From DASUPK01 sp036505735 (GTDB taxonomy: Bacteria > Actinomycetota > Thermoleophilia > Solirubrobacterales > 70-9): 5,367 bases of DNA. The stretch lies in assembly GCA_036505735.1 (NCBI GenBank), contig DASXSZ010000194.1, positions 1-5,367 of the forward strand, written 5' to 3'. Position 1 is the first letter of the stretch. Each line of letters starts with the position of its first letter. The translations under genes and the position numbers were made by a program. The notes beneath the pieces were generated by a model, which saw only the letters and a list, made by a program, of their open reading frames with translations, was not told where the DNA came from and did no database searches. This document shows, in pieces, positions 1-4,564 of this stretch.

Positions 1-1
1 G

Positions 2-256
2 GGCGGACCCGCATGGCGGCGGACCTCGGTGGTCGAGGTGAAGCCCGAGGACCTGGGTGACAGCCGCGCCCGGGCGACGGCGACGGTCACCCACCACTTC
101 TCGGATCGCAAGTACGTCTCGGTCGAGGACGACGTGATCTACCTGGAGCGGGTCGACGATCGCTGGCTGATCGCAAAGCCGAGCGCCACGCTCTACCGGG
201 CGGTCGGCTACGCGCAGCCGCCGCTCCGGGCCCTCTCCCCGCCGCAGGGTTGGTGA
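2..256 (+). CDS. C-terminal fragment of a probable NTF2/SnoaL-like-fold protein (5' truncated by the window edge)
   Basis: The reading frame is open from base 2 to a TGA at 254-256, giving 84 residues with no stop upstream, so the real start lies outside the window. A GTG at 29 is in frame but need not be the start. The fragment has alternating beta-strand segments: RARATATVTHHF, then DDVIYLERVDDRWLIAKPS. The pattern of an R-A-T-V strand followed by an aromatic/aliphatic strand, a D-D/G turn and R-W-L-I is typical of the last strands of NTF2/SnoaL-like domains, which often form small ligand-binding or accessory domains in actinobacterial exported proteins. The Pro-rich tail (ALSPPQGW) is probably disordered. 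The gene converges on the MauF-like gene, with 9 bases between the two stop codons, so it is not part of that operon. The fold call rests on pattern only and no function can be assigned. Confidence 0.6.
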   Translation, partial: GGPAWRRTSVVEVKPEDLGDSRARATATVTHHFSDRKYVSVEDDVIYLERVDDRWLIAKPSATLYRAVGYAQPPLRALSPPQGW

Positions 257-259
257 TAC

Positions 260-288
260 GAGGCGCTAGAACCTGTGGTTGCCGCCTC
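260..288. terminator. Weak inverted repeat between convergent genes, possible bidirectional terminator
   Basis: GAGGCG at 260-265 and CGCCTC at 283-288 are complementary over 6 bp with a 17-base loop. They straddle the stop codon of the MauF-like gene, at the point where two convergent genes meet. There is no T-tract on either side, the arms are short and the loop is long, so an intrinsic terminator is only a weak possibility. Rho-dependent termination would leave no visible signal. Confidence 0.2.
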
Positions 289-1747
289 CGCGGGGAGCGT
301 GCTCGCGAAGCCGTTTCGGGTGCGCGCGACTGACCCCGACGATGCTCGCGTCGGCGCCGCCGGCGCTCGGGTGGAGCAGCGTCACGTAGGCGACCGAATC
401 GGTCATGGCGTCGGACCAGAGCATTCCCGCCGAGCGCTTCAGGGTGAGGAGGACGCGGCCTGCGCCGTGGCGGTGGCGCCCGCGGACCATCAGCCGGCTG
501 CGACGGGCATCCGCCCGAACGTAGGAGAAGGAATGACCGCGGACCGAGGGATCGAAGAGGAGAAGCCTCCGGGAGCGGACCAGGGCTCGGTGCTTGTGGG
601 TCCCCAGCACCCACTGGACGATGCGGCTGCCGGCCTGGGTCGCGATCGCGTAGACCAGGATGCTGCCGTCCACGGCGGGCGGGCTGAGCTGCGAGGCGCC
701 GCCCTCGCCGGCGAGCAGGAGCGGCGGGCCGGGAGACGAGGGGTTGGCGGTGTAACGGATGTAGATGCTGTCGCCCCCGTTGACGGGAGCGCGGTAGGCG
801 AGCCAGTAGTCGGAGACAGCGACCGCGTCGGCCCCGGGAGCGTCGACTCGGGCGAGGGGCGCCAGGCTGTTGCGGTCGAACAGCTGGATGGCGTTGCCGG
901 TGACTGTCGCGACGTATCTCCCGCCGATCGCGGGGTGGCTCCCCGGCAGCGGGATCTCCGGCCCGCCGCGGCTGATCACGGCGGGACCGCCCAGCCGCTG
1001 GAAGAGGAGGGCATCGGCCGTAGCCGCAGGATCCGTCGCGTGGGAGACGTACGTGCCGGCGGCCCCCGCGCTGCCGGGCGCGACGATCAAGGCCGCGGCC
1101 GCGGCCGCCAGGGCGGCGCCGTCCCCGCGTCGCAGGCCGATGTAGACCCCGGGCCGCTCGCACATCAGCTCGGTGGCGCGGATCCCGGCCTGGCGGCCGG
1201 CGAGCGGCGCGAGGACCAGGATTGGGATCGCCCTTCCCAATCCGAAGCTGAAACCGAGGATCAGGCCGAGCCCCGGATCCCCGACGGCCAGGCTGACCCC
1301 GGCCAACGCCCAGACCCCGAACGAGAGGACGAAGGTGGTGAAGCCGATCCCCAGCAGGACGCCGTAGAGCGTTGCCGCGACGGGCATCGGCATCACGCGC
1401 CTCCAGCGCTCGGGGAGCTGGCGGCGGATCTGCGGGACGATCCGGGTCCCTCGTGCCTCGAGCGCGGCCGCCAGCAGCGCGATCGCCGCCGCCGCCATGT
1501 AGGCGGGCCGTCCGCCGGCGCCGTGCAGCAGCCCGCCCAGTGCGGCCAGCGATCCGAAGGTGAACAGGCCGCCCGCGATCGCGCCGGGCAGGAACGCGAC
1601 GCAGGCGGCGATCGTCGTGCGCCTGCCGCCGGTGTGGCCGGTCGGGCCGATCGTGTCGATCACCGAGAGCCCGCAGGGCGAGAAGGTGCCGGTGGCCCCG
1701 ATCAGGAGCGCCGCGACGGCCAGGAATCCCTCCAAGACGCTCATCAT
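266..1747 (-). CDS. MauF/CcdA-like membrane protein fused to a C-terminal beta-propeller-like domain
   Basis: 493 residues from ATG at 1747. This start is chosen because AGGAG (1757-1761) lies 9 bases upstream; an in-frame GTG at 1777 lacks such a site. Residues 4-228 hold about six hydrophobic segments (near 4-20, 45-75, 82-98, 124-152, 157-183 and 209-228). The first contains GTFSPCGLS, resembling the S-P-C signature in the first helix of the DsbD/CcdA/MauF superfamily. Only C25 matches a superfamily cysteine: the fourth helix has none, and C49 and C196 are elsewhere, so the usual transmembrane thiol pair looks incomplete. Residues about 245-480 are soluble and contain roughly five repeats of 35-40 residues, each with a hydrophobic strand, a polar turn and a second strand (for example IGGRYVATVTG, VDGSILVYAIAT, RGHSFSYVRAD, MTDSVAYVTLL), as in TolB-like or dehydrogenase-type propellers. 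It is the last gene of the cluster. The MauF name is inferred from fold and neighbours. It could instead be a generic CcdA-like protein with an extracytoplasmic sensor or scaffold domain. Confidence 0.72.
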   Translation of the reverse strand: MMSVLEGFLAVAALLIGATGTFSPCGLSVIDTIGPTGHTGGRRTTIAACVAFLPGAIAGGLFTFGSLAALGGLLHGAGGRPAYMAAAAIALLAAALEARGTRIVPQIRRQLPERWRRVMPMPVAATLYGVLLGIGFTTFVLSFGVWALAGVSLAVGDPGLGLILGFSFGLGRAIPILVLAPLAGRQAGIRATELMCERPGVYIGLRRGDGAALAAAAAALIVAPGSAGAAGTYVSHATDPAATADALLFQRLGGPAVISRGGPEIPLPGSHPAIGGRYVATVTGNAIQLFDRNSLAPLARVDAPGADAVAVSDYWLAYRAPVNGGDSIYIRYTANPSSPGPPLLLAGEGGASQLSPPAVDGSILVYAIATQAGSRIVQWVLGTHKHRALVRSRRLLLFDPSVRGHSFSYVRADARRSRLMVRGRHRHGAGRVLLTLKRSAGMLWSDAMTDSVAYVTLLHPSAGGADASIVGVSRAHPKRLREHAPRGGGNHRF

Positions 1748-1752
1748 CAGTC

Positions 1753-1830
1753 GTGGCTCCTGGCGGGCGCCCCACACAAGTCGCTACGGGCTTTGCCCTT
1801 CGCTCCTGAGTACAGCGCCCTTGGAGCCAC
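1753..1830 (-). promoter_or_regulatory. Intercistronic RNA hairpin that buries the Shine-Dalgarno of the MauF-like gene
   Basis: Two nested inverted repeats fill the gap between the light chain and the MauF-like gene. GTGGCTCC at 1753-1760 is the exact complement of GGAGCCAC at 1823-1830. GGGCGC at 1765-1770 is the exact complement of GCGCCC at 1815-1820. Together they make a 14-bp GC-rich stem with a 4x2 internal loop, closing a 44-base loop that has its own small GGGC-TTT-GCCC hairpin (1788-1798). In the minus-strand mRNA the 3' arm contains the GGAG of the MauF-like ribosome binding site and the 5' arm begins at the last base of the light-chain stop codon. No U-tract follows, so a standard intrinsic terminator is unlikely. 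Translational damping or mRNA processing fits better. Confidence 0.6.
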
Positions 1831-2405
1831 TAGCAGGGCACCCGCGTGTCGTAGTACTGGACGCAGAAGACCTTGCGCCCGGCGAAGCAGTAGCCGGTCA
1901 GCGCGGCGTCTCCGTTGATGCGGGTGTTCCGGTTGGCGCAGCAGTCGCGCAGCTGGCGGACCTTGCCGCCGCAGCAGCGGAACCAGGACCCGTCGATGTG
2001 GGGCCGGAAGCCGTAGATGTCACCCGCCCGGTCGCAGATCAGGGTCCGCGGCGCGGGCGGCAGGGGCCGGCCCTCGGCATCCCGCAGCAGCTGTCCGCTG
2101 CCGTCGATCGGCTGGCCTGCGTCGTTCACCGGCCTGCCGATGTCGTCGATCGGCTGCCCGTCGCTCGCCCGCAGGGGGAATCCCCGCGAGTCGATCCTGG
2201 GCAGGCCGGTCGGATGCGGGCAGGAACCGGTGGTGAACGTGTGCCCGCAGAAGTGGAAGGCGGCGGAGTCGCCCGGCTCGATCAGAGCACCGACCGTGCG
2301 GGCCGCGGTCAGCGCGACCAGCGCGCCGCCCACGCGCGCCAGAAAGCCGCGGCGCGAGGTATCGCGGGCGAGCGAGTCGCTGATCCGATCGAGGTGCTCA
2401 GGCAC
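1830..2405 (-). CDS. mauA: Methylamine dehydrogenase light-chain-like protein (MauA family), Tat-exported
   Basis: 191 residues from GTG at 2405. This start overlaps the previous stop by 8 bases, suggesting translational coupling; a GTG at 2498 would overlap the upstream gene by about 100 bases. Residues 14-42 form a twin-arginine leader (TSRRGFLARVG, then a hydrophobic stretch), like the long Tat leaders of MauA precursors. The exported part has ten cysteines (53, 62, 124, 144, 145, 155, 156, 173, 181, 191), consistent with a disulfide-rich light chain; classical MauA has twelve. The C-terminal half matches the MauA core as I remember it: S-W-x(2-3)-C at W141 for the first cofactor tryptophan (Trp57 in Paracoccus), R-D-C-C at 153-156, and [W/Y]-C-F at 172-174. 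In classical MauA the last motif starts with Trp108, the second half of tryptophan tryptophylquinone; here it is Y172. Residues 72-115 are a repeat insert, listed separately. The light-chain role is supported by the adjacent MauE-MauD fusion. The substrate and cofactor are unknown. Confidence 0.75.
   Translation of the reverse strand: MPEHLDRISDSLARDTSRRGFLARVGGALVALTAARTVGALIEPGDSAAFHFCGHTFTTGSCPHPTGLPRIDSRGFPLRASDGQPIDDIGRPVNDAGQPIDGSGQLLRDAEGRPLPPAPRTLICDRAGDIYGFRPHIDGSWFRCCGGKVRQLRDCCANRNTRINGDAALTGYCFAGRKVFCVQYYDTRVPC
2061..2192 (-). repeat. Tandem 21-base coding repeat in the light chain (heptad D-x-x-G-[QR]-P-[IVL])
   Basis: Residues 72-115 of the light chain break into about six units with period seven: DSRGFPL, ASDGQPI, DDIGRPV, NDAGQPI, DGSGQLL and DAEGRPL, with small insertions after the first and before the last. 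At DNA level the period is 21 bases: GTCGATCGGCTG occurs at 2103 and again at 2145 on the plus strand, exactly 42 bases apart. Gly at position 4 and Pro then an aliphatic residue at 6-7 are nearly invariant, and position 1 is often Asp or Asn. The insert sits between the Tat leader with its first two cysteines and the cofactor-bearing core. It probably forms an extended linker or small solenoid. I do not recognise it as part of classical MauA. Confidence 0.75.
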
Positions 2406-3297
2406 CGACCGGGCGGCCCCGTCTCTCGGCCGTGGCGAGAACGCTCTCCAGCTGGGCGAGATTGTTGAAGGTGCCCTTGGCGAGCACGGTGCCCTCACGA
2501 TCGATCGCGACCGCGAAGGGGCTCCCGGGGATCGACATGGTCTTCCACAGCCCCGCCTCGGCCGCCTCGTCGAACACTCCTACGTTCACGTATGGATCTT
2601 TGGCGACGTTCTCGATCGCCGGCGACATCGTCTGGCAGAGGGAGCAGCCCTCGGAGGTGAACACCGCGAGCCCGAGCCGCGCGCCGTTCGCGACGGCGGG
2701 ATCCCCGACCGGAAGGCGGCTGGAGAGCTCCGTCGCCCGCGATCCGATCTCCGGCCCCTCCCCCGCGATCTCCAGCGCGCCCTGCGTGCCGAGCTGCAGG
2801 CGGAGCATGCCGACCTCACGGGCCAGGGCGAGAACAGCGACCGTCAGCGCGCTGGAGGCGAGCAGCGAGACGCCAAGGCCGATTCCGAGCCACCCGTCGG
2901 TCCCAAGCGACACGGAATCGACGAGGGGGATCGCCGCGAAGCCGGCGGCCAACCCCAGGTTCCGCAGCACCCCGAGCCACGAGACCGTCGAGTGCGGGCC
3001 GAAGCAGGCGCAGGGCGTACCGGCGCGCCCGCGCATGATGGCGCCGGCCGTCAGGGCCGAGAAGAGGAGCATCAGCCCGGCCGCCGCATAGGCGGCCCCG
3101 TCCGAGCCGAGCGCGACGGCGACGGCCAGCGCCAGCTCGACTGCGATCAGCGCGGCCCAGACGAATGGGCGCAGCGGGCCTCCCTCGATCCCGAAGCTGG
3201 CCAGGGCGGCCATGCTCTCGCGCGGCGAAGCGAGCTTCGCGAGCGCGGCGCCCGCGAGCACGATGCCAAGCCCGACCCGCAGAACGATCTCCAACAT
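2398..3297 (-). CDS. MauE-MauD fusion: redox-associated membrane domain plus thioredoxin-like domain
   Basis: 299 residues from ATG at 3297. GGAGG lies only one base upstream, which is unusually close. The next codon is TTG, with a more normal 4-base spacing, so the start could be shifted by one codon. Residues 1-160 are a MauE/DoxX-type membrane domain with hydrophobic segments near 5-21, 45-64, 68-88, 110-126 and 137-160. It carries the C-x-C-F-G signature at 96-100 (CACFG), typical of MauE-like redox membrane proteins. Residues about 185-290 are a thioredoxin fold: strand LGLAVFTS, redox site C218-S-L-C221, and cis-proline P260 in IPGSPFAVAID. In proteobacterial mau operons MauE and MauD are separate proteins, both needed for the disulfide-rich light chain to mature and remain stable. 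Here they are covalently joined and the light-chain gene follows directly, overlapping by 8 bases. The likely role is disulfide formation or isomerisation on the exported light chain, at the outer face of the membrane. Confidence 0.82.
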   Translation of the reverse strand: MLEIVLRVGLGIVLAGAALAKLASPRESMAALASFGIEGGPLRPFVWAALIAVELALAVAVALGSDGAAYAAAGLMLLFSALTAGAIMRGRAGTPCACFGPHSTVSWLGVLRNLGLAAGFAAIPLVDSVSLGTDGWLGIGLGVSLLASSALTVAVLALAREVGMLRLQLGTQGALEIAGEGPEIGSRATELSSRLPVGDPAVANGARLGLAVFTSEGCSLCQTMSPAIENVAKDPYVNVGVFDEAAEAGLWKTMSIPGSPFAVAIDREGTVLAKGTFNNLAQLESVLATAERRGRPVGA

Positions 3298-3298
3298 C

Positions 3299-3330
3299 CC
3301 TCCGCCCGCAACCTAGCACCAGGGCGGCGG
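3299..3330 (-). promoter_or_regulatory. Hairpin covering the ribosome binding site of the MauE-MauD gene
   Basis: CCGCCC at 3302-3307 is the exact complement of GGGCGG at 3322-3327, with a 14-base loop. After one mismatch (3301/3328) two more G-C pairs form (3300/3329 and 3299/3330). In the minus-strand mRNA the 3' arm runs into GGAGGG directly before the ATG, so the whole Shine-Dalgarno sequence is paired. This could limit initiation unless ribosomes arriving from nadA disrupt it. In DNA this GC-rich such pairings also arise by chance. Confidence 0.35.
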
Positions 3331-3356
3331 ACTACTGTCCGGTGAGGTGTAAGTCG

Positions 3357-4385
3357 CTACCCGATCGCGACCATGCGCTCGATCGGCAGCGTGGCCCGCT
3401 CGGCGATCTCCCGCGGCACCTTGACCTCGTAGCGGAAGTCCCTCAGAGAGTCGCGGACCTTCGGCAGGGTGATCATCTTCATGTACTTGCAGAAGGCCAT
3501 CCGGTTGGCCTCGATCAGCTTCGCCTGTGGCGCGGCCTGCCTGAGCGGGTAGAGCATGCCGTTCTCGGTGGCGACGATGTACTCGCCGGCGGGGTGCTCC
3601 TCCATGTAGGAGAGCATTCCTCCGGTGGAGAGCATCTGCACGCCGTCGGGGTCGATATCGCCCGAGGCGACGTACTCCATCGCCTGGGTGGCGCAGCCGC
3701 ACTCGGGATGGATCAGGAACTCGGCGTTTGGGTGCTCGTCGCGGACGGTCTTGATATCGGTCGGGCGGATGCCGGCGTGGACGTGGCACTCGCCGTCCCA
3801 GATGTGGAAGCGGGCGCGACGGTCCGGGTCGTCCTTGATGCCGGTCTCCCGCTCGACGAATGCGCCAAGCCACATGTCGGGGCCGAAGAGGATCTCGGTG
3901 TCGGGGCCGTGCTCCCGAAGGATGTGCTCGACCACCGCGACCGCGTTCCCCGACGTGCAGCAGTAGTCCGTCTCGGCCTTCACCTCGGCCGACGTGTTGA
4001 CGTACATGACGACGACCGCGCCGGGATGCTCGGCCTTCCAGGCCCGGAGCTGATCCGCGTTGATCGACTCCGAGAGCGAGCAGCCGGCGCCGAGGTCGGC
4101 GATCAGGACTGTCTTGTCGGGACAGAGGACTGAGGCGGTCTCGGCCATGAAGTGGACCCCGCAGAACTCGATCACCTCGGCGTCGGTCCTCGCCGCCTGG
4201 CGGGAGAGTCCCAGCGAGTCGCCGACGAAGTCGGCAACGTCCTGCAGCTCGGGCAGCTGGTAGTTGTGGGCGAGGATCACGGCGTCGCGCTCGGCGGCGA
4301 GGGCCTTGACCTCCTCGCTCAGGGTCGCGATCTCCTCATCGCTCAGCTTGGCGGGAAGCTCATTGACGGTAGGAAGCTCCAGCAC
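3357..4385 (-). CDS. nadA: Quinolinate synthase NadA
   Basis: 342 residues from GTG at 4385, supported by AAGGAG at 4395-4400 with 9-base spacing. NadA condenses iminoaspartate with dihydroxyacetone phosphate to quinolinate, the pyridine-ring step of de novo NAD synthesis, in the cytoplasm. Family motifs are clear: ILAHNYQLPELQDVADF-V-G-D-S near 37-57, VIEFCGVHFMAETA at 71-84, VMYVNTSAEVKAETD at 126-140, FLIHPEC at 223-229, STGGM at 253-257 and CKYMKMITL at 299-307. The three cysteines that bind the oxygen-sensitive [4Fe-4S] cluster are inferred to be C102 (GAGCSLSES), C200 (GECHVHAG) and C299. The length is normal for the family. Neither nadB nor nadC, its usual partners, is in the window. 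Instead the MauE-MauD gene begins 59 bases after the nadA stop on the same strand, so nadA is probably the first gene of the transcription unit. Confidence 0.96.
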   Translation of the reverse strand: MLELPTVNELPAKLSDEEIATLSEEVKALAAERDAVILAHNYQLPELQDVADFVGDSLGLSRQAARTDAEVIEFCGVHFMAETASVLCPDKTVLIADLGAGCSLSESINADQLRAWKAEHPGAVVVMYVNTSAEVKAETDYCCTSGNAVAVVEHILREHGPDTEILFGPDMWLGAFVERETGIKDDPDRRARFHIWDGECHVHAGIRPTDIKTVRDEHPNAEFLIHPECGCATQAMEYVASGDIDPDGVQMLSTGGMLSYMEEHPAGEYIVATENGMLYPLRQAAPQAKLIEANRMAFCKYMKMITLPKVRDSLRDFRYEVKVPREIAERATLPIERMVAIG

Positions 4386-4394
4386 GGCGGGCCG

Positions 4395-4400
4395 CTCCTT
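4395..4400 (-). promoter_or_regulatory. Ribosome binding site that fixes the GTG start of nadA
   Basis: The minus strand reads AAGGAG, followed by 9 bases and then GTG CTG GAG CTT. This is the best Shine-Dalgarno match in the window and supports GTG at 4385 as the nadA start. Confidence 0.75.
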
Positions 4401-4551
4401 GACGTTTTGGATGTTCGCTGCCCCGGCGCCCTATGTATGTATTCGACTGGGCCCTCGAGGCGGGCGAATGAACTGACTAAAGGTTAGCGCGGCCCTACCT
4501 CGGATTCCCCGGCCCCGCCATGCGCGCGTGCGGGGGGATTCGAGGCAGCCT

Positions 4552-4557
4552 TACCCT
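4552..4557 (+). promoter_or_regulatory. Possible -10 element of a leaderless mutM-like transcript
   Basis: TACCCT fits the actinobacterial TANNNT -10 pattern and ends 7 bases before the ATG at 4565. That would place the transcription start at or next to the start codon. No Shine-Dalgarno sequence precedes this ATG, which fits a leaderless mRNA. No clear -35 is visible, so this is a suggestion only. Confidence 0.35.
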
Positions 4558-4564
4558 CTCCCTA

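Larger units (their letters stand above)
4386..4564. promoter_or_regulatory. Divergent promoter region between nadA and mutM-like gene
   Basis: These 179 non-coding bases must hold the start signals for both the minus-strand block and the mutM-like gene. On the nadA side there is an AT-rich island with a short tandem repeat (TATGTATGTATT, 4432-4443). Its minus strand reads AATACATACATA, a possible -10 area, but I find no convincing -35 at standard spacing. CTAAAGGTTAG (4477-4487) is a small palindrome with 4-bp arms and could be an operator half-pair; I cannot tie it to a known NAD regulator. CCCCGC at 4513-4518 and GCGGGG at 4530-4535 could form a 6-bp stem in front of mutM. All of these sites are weak individually. 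Confidence 0.4.

Noticed and set aside
87..1775. 562-codon open frame on the minus strand
   Set aside because: It overlaps the MauF-like gene in another frame. The product is a low-complexity Arg/Pro/Gly-rich string with no membrane segments or motifs, as expected for a shadow frame in high-GC DNA.
275..1918. 547-codon open frame on the plus strand
   Set aside because: It is antisense to the MauF-like gene and part of the light chain, with charged low-complexity composition and no recognisable domain. The minus-strand frame has hydrophobic segments, a good ribosome binding site and sensible neighbours.
2406..2498. Upstream GTG at 2498 as the light-chain start
   Set aside because: It would overlap the MauE-MauD gene by about 100 bases and add an Arg/Pro/Ser-rich shadow peptide before the Tat leader. 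GTG at 2405 gives a normal leader and a coupled stop/start overlap.
2017..3345. 442-codon open frame on the plus strand
   Set aside because: It is antisense to the light chain and the MauE-MauD fusion. It is Arg/Gly/Asp-rich with no motif, while the opposite strand encodes clear CACFG and C-x-x-C domains.
1778..3360. Direct repeat AAGTCGCTAC at 1778-1787 and 3351-3360
   Set aside because: A single repeated 10-mer is expected by chance several times in a window of this size. One copy includes the nadA stop codon and nothing else around the copies is similar.
3165..4133. 322-codon open frame on the plus strand
   Set aside because: It is antisense to nadA, whose identity is certain from many family motifs.
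4501..4542. Repeated GGATTC near 4502 and 4536 before mutM as a possible operator
   Set aside because: The copies are in direct orientation, only 6 bases long, and their flanks do not match. There is no support for a binding site.
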